A stretch of 41,473 nt of DNA, taken from Oscillospiraceae bacterium (GTDB lineage: Bacteria > Bacillota > Clostridia > Oscillospirales > UBA929). Positions within the stretch are counted from its first letter, which is position 1. The number at the start of each line of letters is the position of its first letter. The notes under the pieces were generated by a model. That model made no database searches. It was not told the DNA's origin and saw nothing but the letters and a program-made list of their open reading frames with translations. The stretch is from assembly GCA_009782215.1 (NCBI GenBank), contig WRKO01000022.1, forward strand, positions 1-41,473. Direction: 5' to 3'. Shown here piece by piece: positions 22,547 through 35,292 of the stretch. The translations under genes and the position numbers were made by a program.

Positions 22547-23587
22547 CTATTCCGTTGCAGAATACAGCAGCATAAAGCCCTGTTCCGCAAATTCCAGCTT
22601 GTGCGAGTCGGCGGCGGAGACGACGGGGATGAGGGGCGGGTCTATATACAAATCGTCGTCGGGCAGGGCCGCAAACAGCAAGTCAAACGTCCAGACAAAC
22701 ATGGCCATATCCTGCCCCGCCGCTTCAAAAAAACCGTCCTTGGCCGTCGCGTCGAAAACCCAAGCGTCCAGCGGGCGCTCTCCCGCCGCCGCCCGCAAAT
22801 CGTCCAGCAGCCGTTCAACGGCGGCGACCGGCCCGATCTCCAGCTCCTCCTCGCTGTAGCGAATCTGGTTCAGCCCGCCCACAGGGGGAAAGCCCACATG
22901 ACTCAGCAGCACCCGGTCAAACCCCGCCTCATACGCGTCCAGCGTCTGACGGATGATAAACGCCCGGACTTCGGGCAGGTAGAGGTTGAGCCAGCGGCGG
23001 TCGAGCGGGTCGCGGAAATTTACGCCGGTCGTATGCTTGAGCGCCCAGTCGGCGTTGGCGCCGAACGGCACGGTGCTGTCGGCACAGGCGGAGATAACCG
23101 CCGTCAGGGTCAGCTTCGGGTCGGATAACGTCTCCAGCGCGGCGGTCAGAATCGAGGGGTTGACGATGGTTCCCCGGACGTCCTTGTATTCCAGCGCGAT
23201 GATGGTGATGCTCTCGTCCGCCGCCCTGCGGCGGATGCTGTCCAGCTCCGCGATATCCCCCAGCATGGGCAGCGGGAGAAAGAGGGCGCGCACCTGCTCC
23301 GGGATTCTTGGCGCGGGCGGCGGCGAGGGAGACGGCTGCGGAACGGGAGACGGCGAGGGAGAGGGAGGATCTTCGACGATGACATAGGGCGGCGTCGGGG
23401 AAGGGGGTCTTCGGCCAAACCGCGCCAAAAACGGAAGCTCGACGCTCAGGCCGTCCTCGGTATAGGAGATATAGTCGGGTAGGACGAAAACGCACAGCGC
23501 CGCCACGCCGCACAACAGCAAAATGAGGACGACCGCTCGAATCCGGCGGTGCTTTTTCTTGCCGTAATATGAACCGTATTTGGGCAT
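22547..23587 (-). CDS. membrane-anchored DUF4015-like putative glycosidase
   Basis: A 346-residue protein with a basic cytoplasmic start (YGKKKHRRIR), one membrane anchor (about 18-40), a P/S-rich stalk (about 65-95) and an outer domain. The outer domain has the DUF4015-type TIM-barrel pattern: VRALFLPLPML, then ITIIALEYKDVRGTIVNPS, and WLNLYLPEVRAFI followed by AYEAGFDRVLLSHVGFPP, where families of this type have GFDEIQFDYVRFP. The aspartate of the latter motif is replaced by Ser/His here, so activity is uncertain. The ATG at 23587 has GGAG 10 bases upstream. It lies between rnfB and the activase gene and is co-transcribed; no link to electron transfer is evident. Confidence 0.6.
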   Translation of the reverse strand: MPKYGSYYGKKKHRRIRAVVLILLLCGVAALCVFVLPDYISYTEDGLSVELPFLARFGRRPPSPTPPYVIVEDPPSPSPSPVPQPSPSPPPAPRIPEQVRALFLPLPMLGDIAELDSIRRRAADESITIIALEYKDVRGTIVNPSILTAALETLSDPKLTLTAVISACADSTVPFGANADWALKHTTGVNFRDPLDRRWLNLYLPEVRAFIIRQTLDAYEAGFDRVLLSHVGFPPVGGLNQIRYSEEELEIGPVAAVERLLDDLRAAAGERPLDAWVFDATAKDGFFEAAGQDMAMFVWTFDLLFAALPDDDLYIDPPLIPVVSAADSHKLEFAEQGFMLLYSATE

Positions 23588-23614
23588 TTCGTCACGCTCC
23601 AAGCACGCCCGGCT

Positions 23615-24280
23615 CTATCCTTCCATCAATCGCGGCCCGCGATCCAGTTTCGCGTCAACAATCAGCTTGCGGGGACACTTTTCGGCGCAATCGCCGCAAT
23701 CGCTGCACTTTTCAAAGTCGATGGACGCCAGATTGTCCTCCACGCGGACGGCTTTGGGGATGCATACCTTCTCGCAGATGCGGCAGCCGAGGCAGCCGAT
23801 GTCGCAGACCTTCCGCAGCGTTCCGCCCTTCTCGCGCGAGGAGCAGGGGATATGGACGTCGGCGTGGTACGGCACAGGGACGATAATCTGCTTGGGACAT
23901 TCGGCGATGCAGCTCATGCAGGCCGTGCAGCGTTCGGGATCCGCGACCGATACCCCGTCCACGACGGAAATCGCCCCGGAGGGACACACCCGCGCGCAGG
24001 AGCCCAGCCCGATACAGCCGTAGGAACACTCCTTGGGGCCGCCGCCGAGCCGCATGGCGGCATGGCAGTCGTCGATGCCCTCATACTCGAATTTGTTTTT
24101 GGCGCGTACGCCGCCCGAGCAGCGCACCAGCACGGTCATGCGCGTCTCGTCCTCCGTCTCGGCGGGCGCGTCTTCCTCCACAACCGTCCTCGCCGGGAAC
24201 AGGCGTCCCGCCAAGGCCAGAAAAAGCCCGATGACCGCGCCCAGAACGCCCAGTATCCATACAGCCGTCCACACACCCAT
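23615..24280 (-). CDS. rnfB: Rnf complex subunit B, without the N-terminal Fe-S domain
   Basis: RnfB takes electrons from reduced ferredoxin into the Rnf pump. The 221-residue protein has an N-terminal membrane anchor (about 4-28), then passes directly (AETEDETRMTVLVRCSGG, about 40-57) into the ferredoxin-like part. That part has CSYGC, GSCARVCPSGAI, CTACMSCIAECP, CLGCRICEKVC and CSDCGDCAEKCP motifs. Canonical RnfB has between anchor and VxRCSGG an Fe-S domain with the GANCGACG-x-x-GC motif; it is absent here with no frameshift, and the protein is correspondingly short. It lies 22 bases after rnfA. Confidence 0.9.
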   Translation of the reverse strand: MGVWTAVWILGVLGAVIGLFLALAGRLFPARTVVEEDAPAETEDETRMTVLVRCSGGVRAKNKFEYEGIDDCHAAMRLGGGPKECSYGCIGLGSCARVCPSGAISVVDGVSVADPERCTACMSCIAECPKQIIVPVPYHADVHIPCSSREKGGTLRKVCDIGCLGCRICEKVCIPKAVRVEDNLASIDFEKCSDCGDCAEKCPRKLIVDAKLDRGPRLMEG

Positions 24281-24302
24281 TGGGTATCATCTCCACATTA
24301 TC

Positions 24303-24890
24303 TTAAAATATCCGCATCCCGGCAAAGCCTGTAAAGGCCAGCGCCAGCAGCCCCGCCGTGATTAACGCTATCGGAAACCCCTCGAAGGCTTCGGGGTGTT
24401 CGGAAAACTCCAGCCGCGCGCGTATCGAGGAAAAGAGCAGCAGAGCCAAGGAAAACCCCACGCCCGACATGAAGGCAAACAAAACGCTCTCGATAAAGCC
24501 GTTCCCGCTGTCGCGGATGATGAGCGCCACGCCCAGCACGGCGCAGTTGGCGGCAATCAGCGGAAGGTAGATGCCCAAACGCGTAAACAGCTCGGGGGCG
24601 TGCTTTTTCAGCGTGATTTCCGCGAATTGCACCATCGCGGCGATGACCAGAATAAAGGCGATGGTACTCAAATGCTCTACATCAAACGGGATAAGCAGAT
24701 ACTGCCGTATCGCCCACGAGGCGGCGGCGGCGGCCGTCATCACAAAAATGACGGATAGGCTCATGCCCAGCGCGGTGTCTGTTTTCTTTGAAACGCCTAA
24801 GAACGGGCAGACGCCTAAAAAGCGCGTCAGCACGAAATTTTCAATCAGGATCGCGCCAAGGCTCAGGGTGACGACCTCTTGCCATGTCAT
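24303..24890 (-). CDS. rnfA: Rnf complex subunit A
   Basis: A 195-residue integral membrane protein with six predicted helices. RnfA and RnfE form the membrane core and share an intramembrane [2Fe-2S] cluster; the expected cysteines are visible in RFLGVCPFLGV (about 28) and AANCAVLG (about 118). Length and sequence are ordinary. Its start overlaps the rnfE stop as ATGA, so translation is coupled. Confidence 0.95.
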   Translation of the reverse strand: MTWQEVVTLSLGAILIENFVLTRFLGVCPFLGVSKKTDTALGMSLSVIFVMTAAAAASWAIRQYLLIPFDVEHLSTIAFILVIAAMVQFAEITLKKHAPELFTRLGIYLPLIAANCAVLGVALIIRDSGNGFIESVLFAFMSGVGFSLALLLFSSIRARLEFSEHPEAFEGFPIALITAGLLALAFTGFAGMRIF

Positions 24891-25498
24891 ACCGTTTCCC
24901 TCGCTTTCCCCCGTTTGCGGACAGCCTGCGTCGCCGCGATGACCAAGCCCAGCGCGAAAAATCCGCCGGGCGGCTGCGCCATGACGGCGATTTCGGGAAC
25001 CGCTTCGGGCAGAACGCGGAAATCAAAGAGCGTCCCGGCGCTTAGAAGCTCGCGGAGGGCGGCAACGGCTATCAGCGCGGCCAAAAAGCCCATCCCCGCC
25101 GTCAGCCCGTCGATGGCTGACCGTACCACGCCGTTGCGGTAGGCGAAAAGCTCCGCTTGGGCAAACAGAATGCAGTTGACCACAATGAGCGGGATGAAGA
25201 TGCCCAGCGCTTCCGACAGCGCGGGGAAATAGGCTTGGAGCAGCAGGTCGGCGACCGTGACAAGCGCGGCGATGATGACGGTAAACGCGGCGATGCGCAC
25301 CTTTGCGGGAATGAGCTTTCGGAGGGATGAAATGATGATGTTGGAGCCGAGCAGCACCGCCATTGTCGTCAGGCCCATGCCCGCGGCGTTCATCATCGTC
25401 GTCGTGGCCGCGAGCGCCGGGCATAGCCCCAGCAGCAAAACCAGCGTCGGGTTTTGGTCGATGATTCCGTTTTTGAATTGCCGCATCGTCTGCGTCAC
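24887..25498 (-). CDS. rnfE: Rnf complex subunit E
   Basis: A 203-residue membrane protein, homologous to RnfA. It starts with KNGIIDQNPTLVLLLGLCPA and carries a second Cys in IVVNCILFAQAEL; these provide the other cluster ligands. It ends in a basic tail. The rnfG stop overlaps its start as ATGA, and GGGGGAGG just before serves as ribosome site within the end of rnfG. Confidence 0.95.
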   Translation of the reverse strand: MTQTMRQFKNGIIDQNPTLVLLLGLCPALAATTTMMNAAGMGLTTMAVLLGSNIIISSLRKLIPAKVRIAAFTVIIAALVTVADLLLQAYFPALSEALGIFIPLIVVNCILFAQAELFAYRNGVVRSAIDGLTAGMGFLAALIAVAALRELLSAGTLFDFRVLPEAVPEIAVMAQPPGGFFALGLVIAATQAVRKRGKARETV

Positions 25499-26196
25499 GG
25501 CAGCATACCTCCCCCTAAGGAAGCCAGCGCGTCTTCGGCGCCCCGCTTCTTGATTTCCGTCAAATCCCCAAGTTCCCGGTGGGAAACGACCGTCACCCCG
25601 GTCACCTCGCGCGCCGTGCTGATTCCGACGACCATGCGGACGGTTCCGGCGCGGCCCCTCGCGGAGACGAGGACGGAAAATCCGACCAGCCGGCCTTCTT
25701 CGTTCCGCCCTTCATAGATGTTTTCCGCCAAGGAGGATTGGGTGAAACGCAGGTCTTCCCCGGAGAACACCGTTCCCATTGCCGACGCGTACGCTTCGGC
25801 CTGTCTCGCTTCAATCCTCGGCTCGGTGACGGTGTGCGCGAGGCTGACGGCGGCCGAGGCCGCAACCGCCAGCAGGGCCGTTACCAGCACAAGGTTGGGC
25901 GCGCTGTCTTTTTTGAAAAACCGGCGCAGAGCCCGTCCCGCAACGAGCAGAACCCGTCCCGCCGCAAGCAGCGCCTGTCCCGCGGCGCGCAGGGCGCGCA
26001 GCCCGGGCAGAAGGAAGAGTATCCCTGAATTGACCAGACGCCCCGTTTGCTTCACCAGCGAATACTTTCCTCCGGGAGACGGCTCCGGTTTGCCGTCCGG
26101 CGCGGAGACGGCTTCCTCCGCCGCGGTCTCTTCCGGCGCGGAAGCCCCGGGGGTTGCTTCTTCGGAGCTTACGGCTTCGGCAAAGTCTTCATTCAC
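25495..26196 (-). CDS. rnfG: Rnf complex subunit G, lacking the FMN-attachment end
   Basis: RnfG carries a covalently bound FMN in the outer half of the Rnf pump. This 233-residue form has an unusually long N-terminal part (about 1-110, acidic P/E/A-rich then basic and alanine/leucine-rich), the normal membrane anchor (NLVLVTALLAVAASAAVSLA), and the outer domain up to GVTVVSHRE. There the family normally continues with E-T-PGLG and, about 50 residues later, the SGAT motif whose Thr binds FMN. Here the sequence diverges (LGDLTEIKKRGAEDALASLG) and stops. No SGAT motif is found before rnfE begins. Confidence 0.85.
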   Translation of the reverse strand: MNEDFAEAVSSEEATPGASAPEETAAEEAVSAPDGKPEPSPGGKYSLVKQTGRLVNSGILFLLPGLRALRAAGQALLAAGRVLLVAGRALRRFFKKDSAPNLVLVTALLAVAASAAVSLAHTVTEPRIEARQAEAYASAMGTVFSGEDLRFTQSSLAENIYEGRNEEGRLVGFSVLVSARGRAGTVRMVVGISTAREVTGVTVVSHRELGDLTEIKKRGAEDALASLGGGMLP

Positions 26197-27238
26197 GGCG
26201 CAGCCACCTCCTTCCGAAGCGTCTCGGCGCGCAAGTTCTGTCTAAGAGCCAAACCACCGTGTTCATCAGCAGAATGGCATACCAGACGCCCTCCGCCACC
26301 GCGCCGAAGGTGCGGATAAAGACGGTCAGCGCCCCGCAGCCCACGCCGAAAATCCATTGCCCGCGAGGCGTCACGGGGCCGGTGGCGTAATCGGTGGCCA
26401 TGAAAACCGCGCCGAGAATCAGGCCGCCGGACAACAGATGAAAGAGCATATAGTCCACCGAGGTGTTGAATATCCAGAGCGATACCGTATCCCCCTCCGG
26501 CAGCCCGCGCGGGAAGAGAAAGGTGAGCAGCGCCACCGTTCCGAGAAACGCCAGCGGAATACGGAGGCGGATGACCCGCCGTATGAGCAGATAAAGCCCT
26601 CCCAGCAGTAAAACGGCGGCGCTTACCTCGCCGATGTTTCCCGGTATCTGCCCGAAAAAGAGGTCTTGCCATGAAAAGACGTTCAGGGGCAGGCCGTTGA
26701 GACTGAGCTGCTCCGCGTCCTTGAGAACGCTCAGCGGGGTGGCCTGCGCGACGGCGGCGGCGTTAAACGGCCCCAAGACCGGCACCCGTTCCCCTTCCTC
26801 AAGGAGGGGGCGGACGTAGACGGCCAGCGAGGCAAAGCCCGAAAGGAAAACGCGGGCCGACAGCGCGGGATTGAGAAAGTTTTTCCCCAAGCCGCCGTAG
26901 AGCTGCTTGACGACCACAACGGCGAAAAACGCGCCCAGCGCAACCAGCCAGTACGGCGCCGTCACCGGCAGGGTAAAGGCAAACAGCATCCCGGTCACCG
27001 GCGCGGAAAGGTCGCCGAGCGAATTGGGCTTTTTGAGCAGCTTGCGGTACAAATACTCGAAGACGACGCAGCAGGTGACGGAAAGCAGGGTGATTGACAG
27101 CGAGCGCCAGCCGAAAAAGTAGACGGCCAGCGGCAACGGGGCGATGCTCAGGACAATCAGCATATCCAGCATGACGGAGCGCGTGCTTTCCTCGGCGCGT
27201 ATGTGCGGAGAGGCGGAAACGGTTAGTTGCTCATCCAT
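26189..27238 (-). CDS. rnfD: Rnf complex subunit D
   Basis: A 349-residue membrane protein with about ten helices, homologous to NqrB. It carries the second covalent FMN. The expected motif is recognisable as AQATPL with the acceptor Thr near residue 167, although the usual S-G of SGAT is A-Q here. GGLGKNFLNPALSARVFL (about 115-132) is also characteristic. The gene overlaps rnfG by 8 bases. Confidence 0.9.
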   Translation of the reverse strand: MDEQLTVSASPHIRAEESTRSVMLDMLIVLSIAPLPLAVYFFGWRSLSITLLSVTCCVVFEYLYRKLLKKPNSLGDLSAPVTGMLFAFTLPVTAPYWLVALGAFFAVVVVKQLYGGLGKNFLNPALSARVFLSGFASLAVYVRPLLEEGERVPVLGPFNAAAVAQATPLSVLKDAEQLSLNGLPLNVFSWQDLFFGQIPGNIGEVSAAVLLLGGLYLLIRRVIRLRIPLAFLGTVALLTFLFPRGLPEGDTVSLWIFNTSVDYMLFHLLSGGLILGAVFMATDYATGPVTPRGQWIFGVGCGALTVFIRTFGAVAEGVWYAILLMNTVVWLLDRTCAPRRFGRRWLRRE

Positions 27239-27248
27239 ATCCTTCCGC

Positions 27249-28568
27249 TCACCCCGCTTCCTTTTTAACGCTTGCCAGCTTTTGCTTCCCCGTGACCATA
27301 GAGTGTACCAGATGGAGCCGCCCCGGGCAGATGTAGGCGCACGCGCCGCACTCTATACAGTCGTTGAGGCGGAGGCGCTCCAGCTCCTTCAGACGGTTGT
27401 TGCGCTCGTTCATGTACAGATAGATGGGCAGCAGATGCGCCGGGCAGACGCCCACGCAGCGCCCGCAGCGAATGCAGATTTCATCGCCCTTGGCGGGGAC
27501 GTCGCCCTTGGCAAACGCAATCAAGGCGCCGCACCCCTTGATCAGCGGCGCGGACAAATCATGCTGCGCGACGCCCATCATCGGCCCGCCCATCATCACC
27601 TTGGCGGGAGGCTCGCGGAAACCGCCGGTGGCCTTGAAGATATCGGCAAGGGGCGTCCCGAAGCGCACGTCTAGGTTTTTGGCGTTGGCGACGGCGCTCC
27701 CGGATACGGTGACAATGCGGCGCACCAGCGGCTGCCCGGTGGTGACGGCGCGGTGCAGCGCCGCCGCCGTGGCGGCGTTGAATACGGCGCAGCCGATATC
27801 GGACGGCAATTCCCCGGGCGGGGTCTCGCGGCCGGTAATGCTTTTGACAATCTGTCTTTCCGAGCCTTGGGGATACCTCGCGCGCAGGGTGACCAGCTCG
27901 ATTTTGGTCTTGCCCGGCAGGGTGCGGCGCAAGGCCTCCGCCGCGTCGCGCTTGTTGGATTCCACGGCAATCACGGCGCGCTTAGGCTCCAGCAGCTTCA
28001 TCAAAACGCGCAAGCCCCCCAGAATTTCTTCGGGAGCTTCCAGCATCAGGCGGTGGTCGGAGGTTATGTAAGGCTCGCTCTCGGCGGCGTTGATGACGAC
28101 CGTTTCGCATTTTCCACGCGCCGCCGCGATTTTTACGTGCGCGGGATAGGCCACGCCCCCCATCCCCACGATGCCGGCGTCCCGGATGGCGCGCAGGAGC
28201 TGTTCGGAGGTGAGGGATTCCACCGAGCCTTTGGGATGGATGGACTCATGCGGAATGTCGCGCCCGTCGTTTTCGATGAAGATGCTCAAGACCCGCGTGC
28301 CGTTGGGGTGCGGGTGAAGCTCTATGGACTGAACCCTGCCCGACACGGGGGAATGGATTGGCGAAGACACCACGGCGGCGCTGTCGGCGATAATCTGGCC
28401 CATGAAAATTTCTTGGTCGGGCCGCACCACCGGCTCGCACGGGCTGCCCTCGTGCATCGACATGGGCAGAATGACCCGCTCGGGCGGCGGGAGCGTCTCA
28501 ACGGGCTTATGGCGGGTCGCGGCTTTCATGTCCGGCGGATGAACCCCTCCCCGGAATCGGTGAAACAT
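27249..28568 (-). CDS. rnfC: Rnf complex subunit C
   Basis: The 439-residue peripheral subunit that binds NADH/FMN and two [4Fe-4S] clusters. Visible features are the start MFHRFRGGVHPPDMK, a nucleotide/flavin-binding segment GIVGMGGVAYPAHVK with INAAESEPYIT (about 160-195), and two cluster motifs, CIRCGRCVGVCP and CIECGACAYICP. The ATG at 28568 has GGGAGG 8 bases upstream; a GTG three codons earlier is less likely. It is the first gene of the rnfCDGEAB set, the order usual in Firmicutes. Confidence 0.95.
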   Translation of the reverse strand: MFHRFRGGVHPPDMKAATRHKPVETLPPPERVILPMSMHEGSPCEPVVRPDQEIFMGQIIADSAAVVSSPIHSPVSGRVQSIELHPHPNGTRVLSIFIENDGRDIPHESIHPKGSVESLTSEQLLRAIRDAGIVGMGGVAYPAHVKIAAARGKCETVVINAAESEPYITSDHRLMLEAPEEILGGLRVLMKLLEPKRAVIAVESNKRDAAEALRRTLPGKTKIELVTLRARYPQGSERQIVKSITGRETPPGELPSDIGCAVFNAATAAALHRAVTTGQPLVRRIVTVSGSAVANAKNLDVRFGTPLADIFKATGGFREPPAKVMMGGPMMGVAQHDLSAPLIKGCGALIAFAKGDVPAKGDEICIRCGRCVGVCPAHLLPIYLYMNERNNRLKELERLRLNDCIECGACAYICPGRLHLVHSMVTGKQKLASVKKEAG

Positions 28569-28592
28569 CGGCTCCACCTCCCTTAATGGTAC

Positions 28593-28621
28593 AGTATAGC
28601 ATACCAGAGATGAAAGATTAT
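28593..28621 (-). promoter_or_regulatory. extended -10 promoter of the rnf operon
   Basis: TGC-TATACT on the minus strand (-10 at 28593-28598) with a weak -35. A perfect TTGACA (28621-28626) stands 22 bases away, too far for normal spacing. It overlaps the end of iscU, so some readthrough from the dnaA-iscU operon is likely. Confidence 0.45.
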
Positions 28622-28995
28622 GTCAAATTTGCGGCGTTTTCCCGATAGTTGGCAATCGCGGCCTTGATGGCCTCCTCCGCCAGCACGGAACAGTGAATCT
28701 TCTGCGGCGGCAGGCCCTCCAGCGCTTCCACCACGGCGTAGTTGGTGAGGTTCAGCGCCTCCTCCACCGTCTTGCCCAGCACCATCTCGGTGGCGATGCT
28801 GCTGGTGGCCACGGCGGCCCCGCAGCCGAAGGTTTTGAATTTCACGTCCTCAATGACGCCGTTTTCGATTCGCATGGTCATTCGCATGATATCGCCGCAT
28901 TTGGCGTTTCCCACGGTGCCTTCGGCGTTGTAATCCTCTACCTCGCCCATGTTCCGGGGGTTGTTGAAATGCTCCATGACGCGGTCAGTATACAT
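28618..28995 (-). CDS. iscU: Fe-S cluster scaffold IscU/NifU-type
   Basis: A 125-residue scaffold on which [2Fe-2S]/[4Fe-4S] clusters are built from IscS-derived sulfur. The three ligand cysteines are visible in GNAKCGD (Cys33, with Asp35), FGCGAA (Cys58) and IHCSVLAEEAI (Cys102). It is the Firmicutes NifU-N type without the extra C-terminal domains. It overlaps the end of iscS by 11 bases. The neighbourhood of cluster-rich Rnf subunits fits a supply role. Confidence 0.95.
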   Translation of the reverse strand: MYTDRVMEHFNNPRNMGEVEDYNAEGTVGNAKCGDIMRMTMRIENGVIEDVKFKTFGCGAAVATSSIATEMVLGKTVEEALNLTNYAVVEALEGLPPQKIHCSVLAEEAIKAAIANYRENAANLT

Positions 28996-30172
28996 TCAGC
29001 GGTTCTCCTTTCTTCGCGTTCCACAGCGGACTCATCTGGCGGCAGCTCTCCACCACCGTCTTGATTGTTTGGACGACAAAGTCCATCTCTTCTTCCGTAT
29101 TCGTATGGCTGACGGTCAGGCGCAGGCTCCCGTGCGCCTCCTCGTGCGACAGCCCGATGGCCAGCAGCACGTGCGACGGGTCGAGCGACGCCGTTGAGCA
29201 AGCGGAGCCGGACGACGCGGCGACGCCTTTGCAGTCCAGACGGCAGACCAAAAGCTCCCCCTCCACCGCGGCGAACACAAACGACGCGTGTCCCGGCAGG
29301 CGGCGTTCGCGGTGCCCGGTCAGGCGGCTGTACGGCACGGCGGACAAAACGCCCTCTATCAGCCGCTCGCGCAGGGCCGTGACCTTGCGCGAAAATTCGT
29401 CCCGGTTGCGGGTCATATGCTCCAGCGCGGCGGCAAGGCCCACCGCCCCGGCCACATTTTCCGTCGTTGAGCGCCGCCCCCGCTCGTGGCCGCCTCCGTG
29501 CAGCAACGGCGGCAGCTTTACGCCGCTTTTGATATACAGCGCGCCCACGCCCTTGGGGCCGCCGAATTTATGCGCCGATATCGACGCCATGTCGATGTCC
29601 GGCGTGAGTTCTGTTTGGATATGCCCCGCCGCCTGCACCGCATCGGTGTGGAAGAGGATGTTTTTGTCCTTCTCCTTGACCGCGCGGGCCAATTCGGCGA
29701 TGGGCTGCACCGTGCCGATTTCGTTGCCGGCATAGATGACGGAAACGATTGCCGTGTCGGGTCTCAGCGCCTTCAGCAGCGCTTTGGGGTGAATCAAGCC
29801 GTATGGGTCAACGGGGACGACGGTCAGCGGATGGCCTTTCTTTTTCAGGGATTCCGCCGTGTGCAGGACGGCGTGGTGCTCCCCGGCGGAGATGGCGATG
29901 TGCCGCCGCGTTTCCCCCGCCGCCTCGACGGCGCTTTTCAGCGCCCAGTTGTCGCTCTCCGTGCCGCCCGAGGTGAAATAAAAGGTGTTCGGCGCCACGC
30001 CCAGACATTCCGCCGCCGTCCGGCGGGCGTTTTCAAGGGCCGTCTTGGCGTCGCGGGCCATTTTGTAGACGCCGGACGCGTTGCCGTAAAGCTCGGTGAG
30101 CCACGGCGTCATGGCGTCGAGCGCGGGCTTGCATATGGGCGAGGTCGCGGCGTTGTCGCAGTATACGAACAT
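28985..30172 (-). CDS. iscS: cysteine desulfurase IscS/NifS
   Basis: A 395-residue PLP enzyme that takes sulfur from cysteine for cluster assembly. It starts YCDNAATSP, carries the PLP lysine in SAHKFGGPKG (Lys202) and the catalytic cysteine in SSGSACSTAS (Cys325) on the short loop typical of NifS-like group I enzymes, and HGGGHERGRRSTTENV. Its start codon shares one base with the rnhA stop (TAATG). iscU follows, overlapping. Confidence 0.95.
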   Translation of the reverse strand: MFVYCDNAATSPICKPALDAMTPWLTELYGNASGVYKMARDAKTALENARRTAAECLGVAPNTFYFTSGGTESDNWALKSAVEAAGETRRHIAISAGEHHAVLHTAESLKKKGHPLTVVPVDPYGLIHPKALLKALRPDTAIVSVIYAGNEIGTVQPIAELARAVKEKDKNILFHTDAVQAAGHIQTELTPDIDMASISAHKFGGPKGVGALYIKSGVKLPPLLHGGGHERGRRSTTENVAGAVGLAAALEHMTRNRDEFSRKVTALRERLIEGVLSAVPYSRLTGHRERRLPGHASFVFAAVEGELLVCRLDCKGVAASSGSACSTASLDPSHVLLAIGLSHEEAHGSLRLTVSHTNTEEEMDFVVQTIKTVVESCRQMSPLWNAKKGEPLNVY

Positions 30173-30605
30173 TATTTGTCGCCTCCGGTCGCGGCGACAG
30201 CCAGCGCGTCGCAGCGGTTGTTGTAGTCGTTATCGGCGTGTCCCTTGACCCAGTGCGGGCGCACCGTATGCTTTTCGCATAAATCCAGCAGATGTTCCCA
30301 TAGGTCGGGGTTGAGGGCGGTTTCTTTTTTGTTCCGCATCCAGCCCTGCTCCCGCCACTTTCGGGCCCAGCCTTTTTCCAGAGCGTCCGTCACATATTTT
30401 GAGTCGGAGTACAGCTCGACGATGCACGGCGCTTTCAGGGCTTCCAGCCCTTGGATAACCGCCGTCAGCTCCATGCGGTTGTTGGTTGTGGCCGCTTCCC
30501 CGCCGGACAGCTCTTTCTCTTTGTCCCCGTAGCGGAGGATGCAGCCCCAGCCTCCCGGCCCCGGGTTTCCGCTGCACGCGCCGTCGGTGTAAAGGGTGAC
30601 GGTCT

Positions 30606-30609
<4 letters not shown>
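30172..30609 (-). CDS. rnhA: ribonuclease HI
   Basis: A 145-residue RNase H that degrades RNA in RNA-DNA hybrids. All active-site residues are visible: Asp9 in [15 protein letters not shown], Glu47 in NNRMELTAV, Asp69 in YSDSKYV, His124 in [10 protein letters not shown] and Asp134. It overlaps gyrA by 4 bases (ATGA), placing it in the replication operon. Confidence 0.95.
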
Positions 30610-35286
<4,677 letters not shown>

Positions 35287-35292
35287 AAGCCT

